The position numbers and the translations under genes were made by a program. DNA of 64,000 nt from Paracoccaceae bacterium (GTDB lineage Bacteria > Pseudomonadota > Alphaproteobacteria > Rhodobacterales > Rhodobacteraceae): NCBI GenBank assembly GCA_030148005.1, contig JASBUI010000004.1, positions 167,388 through 231,387 of the forward strand, given 5' to 3'. Positions 29,079 through 37,703 of this stretch are shown here, piece by piece (within the stretch, counting starts at the first letter, position 1; each line of letters opens with the position of its first letter). The notes under the pieces were generated by a model. The model saw nothing but the letters and a program-made list of their open reading frames with translations, had not been told where the DNA came from and ran no database searches.

Positions 29079-29372
29079 TTAAGCGGGCGGTGCGGCGTAG
29101 GCGAAAAGATCCATCTGGCAGGCCTCATCGCGCAGTGGGATGATCGCCTGATATCCCTCTGATGCGAACCAGTCGTCGATGGCCTGAAGGTCGGGAAATT
29201 CCATGATGGCGATCTTGTGGGGCGTGGCATCGCCGGCCAGCGTTTTGGCCAGGCCGCCCCGAAGTGCAACCTTGCCGCCAAATTGCGTCACCAATGGTTG
29301 GGCCTTGCCGGCGTATTCGGCAAATTTCTCAGCGTCCTTGACCCTGACGGTGGCAATCAAAAATCCGGTCAT
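29079..29372 (-). CDS. DUF1330 domain-containing protein
   Basis: A 97-residue dimeric alpha/beta-barrel type protein: GFLIATVRVKDAEKFAEYAG, GGKVALRGG and IAIMEFPDLQAIDDWFAS match the DUF1330 pattern closely. The function of the family is not established. It is divergent from the TetR-family gene 110 bases away, so that regulator may control it. Confidence 0.88.
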   Translation of the reverse strand: MTGFLIATVRVKDAEKFAEYAGKAQPLVTQFGGKVALRGGLAKTLAGDATPHKIAIMEFPDLQAIDDWFASEGYQAIIPLRDEACQMDLFAYAAPPA

Positions 29373-29398
29373 CTTATGCTTCTCCCTTGAATAAGGCT

Positions 29399-29460
29399 GT
29401 TTTGTTCAAGTATGTATAAAATTGGAAATCCATTATGTCCATAGCTGTACAAAACAAAAC
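29399..29460. promoter_or_regulatory. AT-rich divergent promoter region with an 8-bp inverted repeat
   Basis: GTTTTGTT at 29399-29406 is repeated inverted as AACAAAAC at 29453-29460 in the 110-base space between the DUF1330 and TetR genes. It is a possible operator for the TetR-family protein; the arms are far apart for a single dimer site, so the assignment is weak. Confidence 0.3.
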
Positions 29461-29482
29461 CCTCCAAGGAAAGGAATGACCC

Positions 29483-30112
29483 GTGGCGCGGCCAAGCAAG
29501 TTTGATCGCAGCAAGGCCGTTGAGACGGCGATGAACGCCATCTGGAGCGATGGGTACGAGGCGACATCGGTCAAGGCGCTGTCAGAGCGGCTTGGGATTA
29601 CGCGGTCGAGTTTCTACAACGCCTTTGAAACGCGCGAAGAGCTTTTCCGCGAAGTCGTCAAGGTCTATGCCGCGATCTCGCCCGACCGGCCATTGGGAGA
29701 GGCGGCGCCGGGAACGCCTATCCGCCCGCTTCTGACGCGGATTGTCCATGATATCTGCTGCGTGCGCGGGGGCGACCCCGAGGCGCGCGGATGTCTGATC
29801 ATCAACAGCCTTGCCGAATTTGGCCCTCAGGAAGCGGTTCTTTTGCAAATGCTGTGCGATGCGGTCATGGGAAGCGCCGAGCATCTGGGCGATCTTTTGC
29901 GCGGTGCGCAGGTGTCGGGCGAATTGCCCAAATGCATGGATGCGCAGGCAACGGGGCTGGCGCTTCAGAACATGATCGTGGGGCTGAATATCTTGGCCAA
30001 AGTGACGCGCGATGCCGATGCGCTTTGGGCGGCGGCGTCGGTGACGCTAAGGGGGCTGAACCTTTTGGACGAAAGCATTGTGCCGGCGGTAAAGAGCCGG
30101 GTTGAGGTCTGA
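29483..30112 (+). CDS. TetR/AcrR-family transcriptional regulator
   Basis: A 209-residue repressor-type protein. The N-terminal HTH is unmistakable (ATSVKALSERLGITRSSFYNAF, about residues 30-52), followed by a TetR_C-like ligand domain with RGCLIINSLAEFG. The start is a GTG with AAGGAA eight bases before it. The ligand is unknown; the divergent DUF1330 gene is the likely target. Confidence 0.9.
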   Translation: MARPSKFDRSKAVETAMNAIWSDGYEATSVKALSERLGITRSSFYNAFETREELFREVVKVYAAISPDRPLGEAAPGTPIRPLLTRIVHDICCVRGGDPEARGCLIINSLAEFGPQEAVLLQMLCDAVMGSAEHLGDLLRGAQVSGELPKCMDAQATGLALQNMIVGLNILAKVTRDADALWAAASVTLRGLNLLDESIVPAVKSRVEV

Positions 30113-30210
30113 GCGCCCGCGCCAAAGGTCGCAGCATGGCGCAAGAGGCAGGGCAGGGGCACATTCCCTCTTGACGCCCAACCACCCCTAACCTAATCAA
30201 CCGCCGCAGT

Positions 30211-30287
30211 GGCGGAGTAGCTCAGGTGGTTAGAGCAGCGGAATCATAATCCGCGTGTCGGGGGTTCAAGTCCCTCCTCCGCTACCA
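30211..30287 (+). tRNA. tRNA-Met (CAT anticodon, elongator type)
   Basis: A 77-base cloverleaf including the encoded CCA. The acceptor stem GGCGGAG pairs with CTCCGCT (one G-U). The D arm is GCTC...GAGC, the anticodon stem GCGGA/TCCGC has loop ATCATAA, and the T arm holds GTTCAAG. The CAT anticodon with this body matches alphaproteobacterial elongator tRNA-Met rather than initiator or lysidine-modified tRNA-Ile2; that choice rests on remembered similarity. Confidence 0.95.
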
Positions 30288-30381
30288 CATCTCACAGAAT
30301 ACTGACGGCTGGAAACGCGCGGCGCGATGCAGGAATTTACCGGTACCTGCGTGCCGGTTGCGGCTATCCCGATCGGGAAGG

Positions 30382-31653
30382 TCACAGGTAGACGAAATCA
30401 AGCCTTTCGCCCTTGGAAAGACGTGCGCGGCCGGCTGGGATGACCGCAAAGCCGTCGGCGCGGCAGATCAGTGAAAGCTTTGCCGAGAAGGTCTTGTCCA
30501 AAAGCTGTACCATCGGGTGACCTTCGTCGGACTTTCCCACGATCCGGGCTGGGCGATATTCCTGGCGGCCGGGGCGGCGGGTGATGTCTTGGGCGACGAC
30601 GACCTGCGGGAGCGCGCGCGGCGATTGCCGGACACCGGACATCTTTTTGGCAAGCCTGACGCCGAAGATGCGCCATGTCGTGAAGGCGGCGACCGGATTG
30701 CCGGGCAGACCGATGAAAAGCGTTGATCCGATCGTACCGAGCGACAGCGGTTTGCCGGGCTTCATCGCGATCTTCATCACTGCAACCTGCCCGCCGATGG
30801 CGTTGATCTGCGCGATGACGTGATCTTCTTCACCGACCGAAACGCCGCCAGTTGAGATGATGATATCTGCCTTGCTTGCGGCTTTCTTCAGTGCTTGCCC
30901 AAGGCTTGCTGGGTCGTCCTTTATGGCCTCCACTTCGATCAATTCAATGTGAGGGTCTGCAAGCGCCGCCATCATCATGTAGCGGTTGGAGTTGTAGATC
31001 TGACCCGGGGCAAGAGGTTCGCCCGGCTCTTTAAGCTCGGACCCTGTGCAAAGAAGCGCCACCCTGATCTTGCGGCGCACCGTTACCTTTGCATGTCCGA
31101 TGGAGGCGATTGCGCCCAACTCGCGCGGGCCAAGAAAGGTGCCGCCTTTCAACAGCAAGCTGTTTGCCGGGGCATCCTCGCCCTGCCGGCGGATGTTCTG
31201 GCCCGGTTTCACGACCTCGCTTAGAACAATAAACTCGCCCGCGCGGGTGACATGTTCCTGCATGATGACCGCATCGGCGCCTCTGGGAAGCGCAGCTCCG
31301 GTGAAGATGCGACAGGCCTCTCCGGGTCCCAGATCGGCGACAAGGCTTTTGTTGTCGCCTGCGGCGATCCGTGCAGCCACCCTAAGCTTTGTCCGGCGCC
31401 CGCTGTTGGTGTCACACGATCGCAAGGCATAGCCATCCATACCCGAGTTGTCGAAGGGCGGCAGATCCATCGGGGTAAGCAGATCGCTTGCCAGAACGCG
31501 GCCAACGGCCTTGCCCAGTGGCAGGCTTTCCAAACCATCGACAGGTTCGACCAGATCAAGCCCTAGGTCCAAGGCCAGATCGACCGGCAACAGGGCCTGT
31601 CCGGTCCGCTCATCACTGCAAGTGTCGTTTTCTATTGGATGGGTAAGGTGCAT
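30382..31653 (-). CDS. moeA: molybdopterin molybdenumtransferase MoeA
   Basis: MoeA inserts molybdate into adenylylated molybdopterin to finish the cofactor. The 423-residue protein has PPFDNSGMDGYALR, IFTGAALPRGADAVIMQE, the STGGVSVGEEDH motif and the GLPGNPVAAF segment. I start at ATG 31653; the frame is open 23 codons further but that part is not family-like. It lies directly downstream of aioA on the same strand, so it probably supplies cofactor to the arsenite oxidase. Cluster-linked moeA genes are known from other aio islands. Confidence 0.92.
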   Translation of the reverse strand: MHLTHPIENDTCSDERTGQALLPVDLALDLGLDLVEPVDGLESLPLGKAVGRVLASDLLTPMDLPPFDNSGMDGYALRSCDTNSGRRTKLRVAARIAAGDNKSLVADLGPGEACRIFTGAALPRGADAVIMQEHVTRAGEFIVLSEVVKPGQNIRRQGEDAPANSLLLKGGTFLGPRELGAIASIGHAKVTVRRKIRVALLCTGSELKEPGEPLAPGQIYNSNRYMMMAALADPHIELIEVEAIKDDPASLGQALKKAASKADIIISTGGVSVGEEDHVIAQINAIGGQVAVMKIAMKPGKPLSLGTIGSTLFIGLPGNPVAAFTTWRIFGVRLAKKMSGVRQSPRALPQVVVAQDITRRPGRQEYRPARIVGKSDEGHPMVQLLDKTFSAKLSLICRADGFAVIPAGRARLSKGERLDFVYL

Positions 31654-31772
31654 CGTTTGTCTGGCCCACAATGTTCGGAGCGCGCAGAGAAAGGCCTTTG
31701 CCATCGGTCGCAGCGCAACCATCGGCCACCTAGCCGGTTCTCAACGGGGCGCATCCAAAGGGTTCACAATGT

Positions 31773-31797
31773 CCGGGCGGCCCCAAAGACCGCCCGG
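31773..31797 (-). other. GC-rich hairpin between aioA and moeA
   Basis: An 8-bp perfect stem (CCGGGCGG/CCGCCCGG) with a 9-base loop lies 24 bases after the aioA stop. There is no T run on the minus-strand side, so it is at best a weak terminator or an mRNA-stabilising element that lets some transcripts read into moeA. Confidence 0.5.
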
Positions 31798-31820
31798 GTT
31801 CTTGTCAGGATGCCTTTGGT

Positions 31821-34277
31821 TTAGGCGGTGTATTCCTTCGATTTGAAGGAAATACCCTTCACCGACGCGGGCATGTCCGAGATCTTTTCGATGTTTGCCC
31901 ATGCGTGTTTGTAGTCAGGAAGCATCAGCGTGTTGGTGCCGCCGTTGATCACATTGCCCACAGAGGAGGCCGGAGAGCCGAACAGCATGAACGTCTCTCC
32001 CCGTCTTGCGGTTGGCGTTGGATAGACCATCGCTTCGGCGGCACCGTTTGCGTTCGAGATCTTCACGATGTCACCGGCGCCGGCACCGATTGACGCCATG
32101 TCGTCGGGGTGCATTTCGATGAACGGGTAGCCGCGGTAGCGGTCCTGAACAAAGTCGTTCGCCTGATCAAGGAACTGGTTCTGCCAATAGACGTTTGCGC
32201 GCCCGTTGTTGATGTAGAATGGGTAGGCAGCCTGTTCTTCGGCTTTGCCGGGGGCTTCCCAACCGCGCCAGCCGGATGCACAGAAGAGGGCTTTTTTGTC
32301 TTCGCGGCCGTGCCGGTCGAACTTGCCATCAGCATAGGGCCGGTCCGTCCCGATCAGTCTACCGTTTTCGATGCCGATAACAGGTTCCAGCACCCCATCG
32401 TTCCCCATTGCACGCAGGGTGTCATAGGTCACATCGGGATGGGCAGAGTTGAAGCCGTCCATGAAGGCATCTTCCTCGGTCTGCCAGTCATAGCCTTTGA
32501 ACTGATCGGCGTAGGCGTCCATGCCCATCTTGCGAAGTGCCTTTTCCATGGCCTGAGCCATTCCGGCGGCGATCAGGCAGTCGGGTTTGGCCGATCCGGG
32601 AGGGTCCATGTATTTCTCGGACAGCCGCAGGCGGCGCTCCCCGTTCATGGAGGTGAGGTTCATCTCGTTGCTTTCGGCGGCGGGCAGGATCACATGGGCG
32701 TTCTGTCCGATCTTGCCGTGGATGATATCGACGTTGACCACGAAGAGGCCGCCGTCGTTGACCGCATCCACAATAGCGTTGACCAGATCTTCGCGGCTGC
32801 CGCTTGCCGCCGCATCCATGGCATATTTGACCTTATCGGCTCGCTTTTGGTGGGCCAGCTTGTATTTGCCCGCGTTCAGCGTGGTCTTGTAGTGGTCGTT
32901 GGCCCAGATGTGGTGAACCTTGCCCTCGCCGTTGATGATCATCTGGTCGAGATAGGGCGCCGGACGGGTTACGGGCTCTGGTGGGCGGAAATAGCCCTCT
33001 TGGTGCCCGCCCATGCGCACGCAGCCGCCCGAAACGCGGCCGATGTTGCCGCTGGCAAGTGCAACGTTCACGATGGCGCCTATTGTGCGATAGTTGTCGT
33101 TGCCCCAGATGACGCCTTTTTCGTAGCCGATGACACAGGTCCGGCGTGCCCCGTCAGATTTTGGCTCTGCCATCCAGGCGGCGGCCTTGGCGATGTCGGC
33201 GGCGGGAACGCCGCAAATGTCGGCGGCTTCATCCAGCGAAGTTCGGATGCTTTCCATTGCCATTTCGAGGCTGCCCAGAGACGCAGGTTGCCCCGCGCCG
33301 TCGTCCGCAACCGCAATGCCGTCCCGAAAGGTCGAGTTTTCGATGAAATCGTTGTCGGTCCAGCCGTTGTCGACCATGAGGGTCATGATCGCGTTGAACA
33401 GCACCATGTCGGTCCCGGTCTTGATCGCCAGATGCAGGGTGTTTTCCATGCCGGCGACCTCTTCTGCCGCGTTGTGCGACACGGTCCGGCGCGGGTCGAC
33501 AGAGATGTATTTCGCACCGTTGCGCATTCCCGGAACCATGTGGTTCAGGAAGACGTTGGTTTGGCACTCTAGCGGGTTGGTGCCGACCATGACGATGCAG
33601 TCTGTCGTCTGGTAGTCCGAGTATTTGTACGAAAGTTCGGCCACGCCCATGTCACGGCTTGAATGCACTTCGGAGTTATATGCAGGCCGGTTGTGAATGC
33701 GGCAGTTGCCGATCTTCATGCTGTCGAAATAAAGCTTTCCTGTGCCCCAGGTGTTCTCGTAACCACCGGCAGAGCCGCCGTGGTCGAACATCGACACGAA
33801 TAGATCACTTTCGGACTTGGCAACAACGCGCGCCGTAACCTCGCCAACCAGTGAAAGCGCGTCATCCCATGATGTCGGCTGCCATGAGCCGTTCTTCCAG
33901 ACCAGAGGATCAGTCAGACGCTGTTGCTGAGTGCCCGTCACTTCCGAAGGACGGTTCTCTGCCATCCGTGCGCCGCGAACAGAGGTAAGGCCCGAGTTCA
34001 CGACGCAGTTTTCGTCTGGAACGACGGCAAGATGCACGTCCTTACCGTTCTGCCGGACGATGTTGTACATCGAAGGCGCAATCCAGGTGCCATCGGCGCC
34101 CTGTTGCGTTCCAAGGTCGATCCCAAAGGCGTTTTCGGTGGTTGTGCCCTGCTTGTTGCGGTCCCAGGTGTAGGCCTTGTAGCCGCAGCCTACGATGCAA
34201 TAGTGGCAGGTCACGTTGTGAACCTTGGCATCCTTTGGCGGAATGGGAAGCCGGTCGATTTGTCTTTTGTAAGCCAT
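31821..34277 (-). CDS. aioA: arsenite oxidase large (molybdopterin) subunit AioA
   Basis: An 818-residue DMSO-reductase-family enzyme that oxidises arsenite to arsenate in the periplasm. The N-terminal [3Fe-4S] site is C24-x2-C27-x3-C31, with Ser99 in place of a fourth Cys, as in known AioA. The NVTCHYCIVGCGYKAY block, YNSEVHSSRDMG and VGTNPLECQTNVFLNHM are characteristic of AioA rather than of ArrA or nitrate reductases. It has no own signal and should be exported with the Tat-signal-bearing AioB. It is 15 bases downstream of aioB. Confidence 0.95.
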   Translation of the reverse strand: MAYKRQIDRLPIPPKDAKVHNVTCHYCIVGCGYKAYTWDRNKQGTTTENAFGIDLGTQQGADGTWIAPSMYNIVRQNGKDVHLAVVPDENCVVNSGLTSVRGARMAENRPSEVTGTQQQRLTDPLVWKNGSWQPTSWDDALSLVGEVTARVVAKSESDLFVSMFDHGGSAGGYENTWGTGKLYFDSMKIGNCRIHNRPAYNSEVHSSRDMGVAELSYKYSDYQTTDCIVMVGTNPLECQTNVFLNHMVPGMRNGAKYISVDPRRTVSHNAAEEVAGMENTLHLAIKTGTDMVLFNAIMTLMVDNGWTDNDFIENSTFRDGIAVADDGAGQPASLGSLEMAMESIRTSLDEAADICGVPAADIAKAAAWMAEPKSDGARRTCVIGYEKGVIWGNDNYRTIGAIVNVALASGNIGRVSGGCVRMGGHQEGYFRPPEPVTRPAPYLDQMIINGEGKVHHIWANDHYKTTLNAGKYKLAHQKRADKVKYAMDAAASGSREDLVNAIVDAVNDGGLFVVNVDIIHGKIGQNAHVILPAAESNEMNLTSMNGERRLRLSEKYMDPPGSAKPDCLIAAGMAQAMEKALRKMGMDAYADQFKGYDWQTEEDAFMDGFNSAHPDVTYDTLRAMGNDGVLEPVIGIENGRLIGTDRPYADGKFDRHGREDKKALFCASGWRGWEAPGKAEEQAAYPFYINNGRANVYWQNQFLDQANDFVQDRYRGYPFIEMHPDDMASIGAGAGDIVKISNANGAAEAMVYPTPTARRGETFMLFGSPASSVGNVINGGTNTLMLPDYKHAWANIEKISDMPASVKGISFKSKEYTA

Positions 34278-34292
34278 TGTCTGTGCCCTCCG

Positions 34293-34811
34293 TTACAGCA
34301 CGTTTGACGGGCGACCAAAGATCAGGTCGCTGGCGCCTTCGGCGTAGATGTCGCCGCCATCGTCGACGCGCAGTGTGAATTGTGGAACGTTTTGGGTCGC
34401 GTGGCCCCAGACCTGCTGGCCGCCTGCTTCGGTATCGAAACGCGAGAAGTGTCCGGGACAGTTCAGGGTGCGGTCTTCACCGTTGTAGTTCATGTACCAG
34501 CCGCGATGCGGGCAAAGCACGGAGTAGGCGACGATATCGCCGTCCGGGCCGACGCCGCCCTCGACGGTTTGACCCATCTTGATCAGGATGCCCGGGCTGT
34601 CCGGATCCGGAAACTCGATATCCACCGGCTCATTGACCGCAAGGTCCGCGATATTGGCCAGCTTTGTAGATGGATAGTCCATCTGTGCGCCGGGCGTTGC
34701 GGCCTGCGCCTGCGCGCCGGTCATCATCGTGGCCGCAGCCCCGACCCCCGCCATCGCGCCGCCGCGCAAGAACTGACGCCGTCCGACGTCGACAAGTTTT
34801 TTGCATTTCAT
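34293..34811 (-). CDS. aioB: arsenite oxidase small (Rieske) subunit AioB
   Basis: A 172-residue protein with a Tat signal (RRQFLRG at 11-17, hydrophobic stretch to about 38). The Rieske [2Fe-2S] ligands are Cys100/His102 (CPHRG) and Cys118/His121 (CPGHFS). The positions that form a disulfide in the Alcaligenes-type Rieske protein are Trp105 and Gly120 here, so the cluster disulfide is absent, as reported for rhizobial NT-26 AioB. It passes electrons from AioA to a cytochrome c. The ribosome site GGGAGGAA precedes the start. Confidence 0.95.
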   Translation of the reverse strand: MKCKKLVDVGRRQFLRGGAMAGVGAAATMMTGAQAQAATPGAQMDYPSTKLANIADLAVNEPVDIEFPDPDSPGILIKMGQTVEGGVGPDGDIVAYSVLCPHRGWYMNYNGEDRTLNCPGHFSRFDTEAGGQQVWGHATQNVPQFTLRVDDGGDIYAEGASDLIFGRPSNVL

Positions 34812-34930
34812 AATCGTTCCTCCCTAGAAGCTTTGCGCAATATTCTAGCAAGTCACCGGGGCGGAACGGCGTCGGATGTGGCCCGAATGCGGGCGATCAA
34901 TTTATTGATTTTGATTGGCTTTTTCTGGAT

Positions 34931-34955
34931 GTTCGGAATTTCGAACATGTTCCGG
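34931..34955. promoter_or_regulatory. palindromic element upstream of aioB
   Basis: The 10-bp perfect palindrome GAACATGTTC (34943-34952) adjoins an imperfect palindrome TTCGGAATTTCGAA (34932-34945), about 130 bases upstream of the aioB start in the aioR-aioB gap. It is a candidate AioR binding site, as enhancer-type operators lie at this distance. The gap shows no strong sigma-54 promoter. Confidence 0.4.
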
Positions 34956-34992
34956 CGCCTGCGGCCTTGCGCCGGAGGTGGGCAAATGTCTT

Positions 34993-36252
34993 TCAGTGTT
35001 CGCTTTTGATTCCGAACTTTTTCATCTTTTCCCAAAGCGTCGTTCTTGAGATCGAAAGCAGCTTTGCAGCTTCAAGGATGTGTTGGTCGGTTTGTTCTAG
35101 CGCCGCCAGAATAGCGGCGCGTTCGGCGTCATCGCGCACGTCCGACAATGGGCGCGCGCCTGCTTTGTCTTCTCCGGTTTCGGGAAACAGGTCCGGCGGG
35201 AAAAGAACTTCGCCTTGCGCCTGTGAAACAGCCCGTTCCATCCTGCTACGCAGCTCACTTCCGTTTCCGGGCCAAGAGTGGTGGATTGCGGCGTCTTCCG
35301 AGCGCACCGATATCCCCTTGAGCTTTGTGTCGCGGCGCGCATTGAACTTTTCAAAGAAGCGGCGCATCAGCCAGACGATATCGTCCGGCCTGTCGGCCAG
35401 CGGGGGCACGACGATTTCGATGGCGCTTAGGCGCTGGGCCAGATCCGCGCGAAGGCCCTGATCGGTGTAGGATGGTCCAAGTTCGGGGTTGAACGCGGAG
35501 ATCACCTTGGTCTGCGGTTTTGACAAAAGCCATTCGTGCAACATGGCCTGAGCCGTTTCGGTTGCACTGGCGAGTTGGGAAAGGAACAAGGTTCCATCCA
35601 CGGCCGCGCGCGTCCATCCCTGATTTTCATCTGTGTCATTGAACAAACGATCAGCCTGATCTGACGGATCAATCCGGCCAAAGTTCACGCTTTGAAACGG
35701 CCCCGAAGCCCGGTCGGACAATGTGTGAATTGTTCGGGCGGCCAGATCCTTGCCGGTTCCGCGTGCGCCGCGGATCATGACAGGGCGGTCACTGGTTGCC
35801 GCCCGTGCCAAGGCCGCATGCAGTTCGATGGCCTGCGTGGAGATGCCGAAGGGGCTTTCGCCCAGTTGGAACTGCTCGGCGGTGATCATCCCCGAAAGAC
35901 GCGCAAGGAACTGATCCATGTTGAAAGGTTTGGTCAGATAGTCGGCAGCGCCTGCATGGATAAGCCGAACGGCCTGATCCACGCCGCCGTGACCGGTCAC
36001 AAACAGAAATGGCGGCGGCACGATGTGATCGCTTAGGGTCAGGTACAGGTCCTCTCCGGTGCCGTCGGGCAGCTTGATGTCACAGACGACCGCATCGAAC
36101 TTTTTATGCGGCGTGCGGATGGCGCCAAGCGCGACGACCTTTGTCTTCATCCAGACAACGCGCGCGCCTTCAAGTTCCAGCCGCTGCGCGATCGAGCCGC
36201 CCATGATTTCGTCGTCTTCGACCAGCGCGATATGTCTGTTGGTCAGCCTCAT
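34993..36252 (-). CDS. aioR: AioR, NtrC-family response regulator with degenerate sigma-54 module
   Basis: A 419-residue regulator of arsenite oxidase expression. Receiver domain 1-120 has the phospho-acceptor Asp58 (VVCDIKLPDG) and switch Lys (LTKPF). The AAA+ region keeps a Walker A (GARGTGKD, 162-169) and the LRADLAQRLSAIEIVVPPL sensor block. The place of GAFTGA reads NDTDENQGW (205-213), and Walker B GTLFLDE reads GTLFLSQ (220-226). A Fis-type HTH ends the protein (LLSISRTTLWEKMKKFG). ATP hydrolysis and sigma-54 contact are therefore doubtful. It overlaps aioS by four bases. Confidence 0.92.
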   Translation of the reverse strand: MRLTNRHIALVEDDEIMGGSIAQRLELEGARVVWMKTKVVALGAIRTPHKKFDAVVCDIKLPDGTGEDLYLTLSDHIVPPPFLFVTGHGGVDQAVRLIHAGAADYLTKPFNMDQFLARLSGMITAEQFQLGESPFGISTQAIELHAALARAATSDRPVMIRGARGTGKDLAARTIHTLSDRASGPFQSVNFGRIDPSDQADRLFNDTDENQGWTRAAVDGTLFLSQLASATETAQAMLHEWLLSKPQTKVISAFNPELGPSYTDQGLRADLAQRLSAIEIVVPPLADRPDDIVWLMRRFFEKFNARRDTKLKGISVRSEDAAIHHSWPGNGSELRSRMERAVSQAQGEVLFPPDLFPETGEDKAGARPLSDVRDDAERAAILAALEQTDQHILEAAKLLSISRTTLWEKMKKFGIKSEH

Positions 36253-37703
36253 TGCTTACCCTTTGGCCCGGCAGCGATTGGCAGCGACAGGGAAATCCTT
36301 GTGCCGCCCTCTGCATTTTCGGCCACAACGATTGTTCCGCCAAGGCTTCGGGTGATTTCGCGCACCGAACGCAACCCCACGCCTGATCCGTCGCCCGAGG
36401 CTGGACCCACTGTAAGTCTAAGCCGCGCGGTTTCAGGAAGGCCGGGGCCGGAATCGCTGACATCGACGCGCAGGTTGCCGTTTTCCTTTGTGACCTCAAG
36501 ACCGATCAATCCGCCTTCGCCTGCAGCGGCAGAGCCGTTCAACAAGAGGTTCAGAATGATCTGTCTGACTTTCGCGCTTGGAAGGCCTTTCAGATCGCCG
36601 TCATCGACGGATAGCTTCATGTCCAGCGTCTGATTGCGGCGATCAAGCTCTGGCTCGATCAGAAGTTGAAGATCGTCGAAATCGATCCGCGACAGGGTTT
36701 GGCTTTGCCGGTCGGACCGGGCAAAGTCGAGGGTCGCTTTTGAGACATCCCGCAGGTTGCTGAGGCCGCGATACAGAAGGTCGGCGGATGTTTCCACGAC
36801 CTCTGGCCGGTCTTTGAACTTTCGCAAAGTGTCGACGGCGTTCAGAAGGCCGCCAAGCGGGTTGTTGATTTCATGTGCAAGCGTAGAGGAAAGCCGGCCA
36901 AGGCTGACAAACTGGGCCTGATCCGACAGGCGCTGGGCGATTTCGCGCCGTTCCTGCTCGGCCCGGACAAGTTCATTGTAGCGGCCAAAGAGGCTAGCAA
37001 ACTCCGTGCGTTTTGCCGGAAAGACCGCGCTTGGGATCTCTTCAAGGCCTGCGCCTTCGTGCCCGCCCATGAACTGTGAGAGGATGTGAAGGCGCCGCAT
37101 CATCCGGCTGATAAGAAAGTATCCGGCGCCCGCCAGCAGGATGGTTGCAAGCGTATTGCCAATGATCAATGACCAAAGCGCATCCCGGCGTTCGGACAGG
37201 TAGTTGTCGACATCGATCTCTGTCATGACATGGCCAATCAGTTGTCCTTGATAGACCACTTCTTTCTGCGTCCAGACGGTTGTTTCAGAGTAGCTGAGCG
37301 AGAGGTGCCCAATGTCCGGGGCTGAAACCAGCTCTGCCGGGGCGATCGCGCCGGTTGGGAAGCGGAGCGGATCGTCGGCCGCGATAACCTGATAGCTTTG
37401 ATCCGTTGCCACCAGTGCCAGAACGGGCAGGTCGCCCGCGGCATTCCGGGCCCGGTCAACGGTATCAAAGGTGCCCCAGATGTCCTGTTTGAGGATAAAC
37501 GGCTCTAGCGCGAGCGATACGCTATCAAGGTAGACCGAGGCGACGCCGCGCAGGTTGTCATCCTGAATGCTGGCAAACCGGTTAAGAACCCGTTCCGATG
37601 CAATGGCCGCGACAAAGATCAAAAGAAGGGCGGCAATCAGCGGGACGCGAACCGTAAGCGGCCATGAGAGGGGCCGTGCCCAATGGTTTTCAGCCTGCTG
37701 CAT
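36249..37703 (-). CDS. aioS: AioS sensor histidine kinase
   Basis: A 484-residue membrane kinase. A helix at about 17-36, a periplasmic domain (40-175) and a second helix (176-198) precede a linker. The HisKA phospho-acceptor is His277 (LAHEINNPLGG). The ATPase domain has an N box in LNLLLNGSAAAGEGG and a G1 box DSGPGL. It is the kinase of the AioXSR arsenite sensing system, with AioX as the ligand receptor and AioR as output. It overlaps aioX by 14 bases and aioR by four. Confidence 0.92.
   Translation of the reverse strand: MQQAENHWARPLSWPLTVRVPLIAALLLIFVAAIASERVLNRFASIQDDNLRGVASVYLDSVSLALEPFILKQDIWGTFDTVDRARNAAGDLPVLALVATDQSYQVIAADDPLRFPTGAIAPAELVSAPDIGHLSLSYSETTVWTQKEVVYQGQLIGHVMTEIDVDNYLSERRDALWSLIIGNTLATILLAGAGYFLISRMMRRLHILSQFMGGHEGAGLEEIPSAVFPAKRTEFASLFGRYNELVRAEQERREIAQRLSDQAQFVSLGRLSSTLAHEINNPLGGLLNAVDTLRKFKDRPEVVETSADLLYRGLSNLRDVSKATLDFARSDRQSQTLSRIDFDDLQLLIEPELDRRNQTLDMKLSVDDGDLKGLPSAKVRQIILNLLLNGSAAAGEGGLIGLEVTKENGNLRVDVSDSGPGLPETARLRLTVGPASGDGSGVGLRSVREITRSLGGTIVVAENAEGGTRISLSLPIAAGPKGKQ

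Noticed and set aside
32109..33572. Plus-strand open frame of 487 codons
   Set aside because: It is antisense to aioA and has no recognisable motif; high GC keeps the opposite frame open.
34836..34851. Sigma-54 promoter for aioBA
   Set aside because: TTGC at -12 is present, but the -24 element TTGCTAG lacks the invariant GG pair, and AioR lacks GAFTGA; not supported as a feature.
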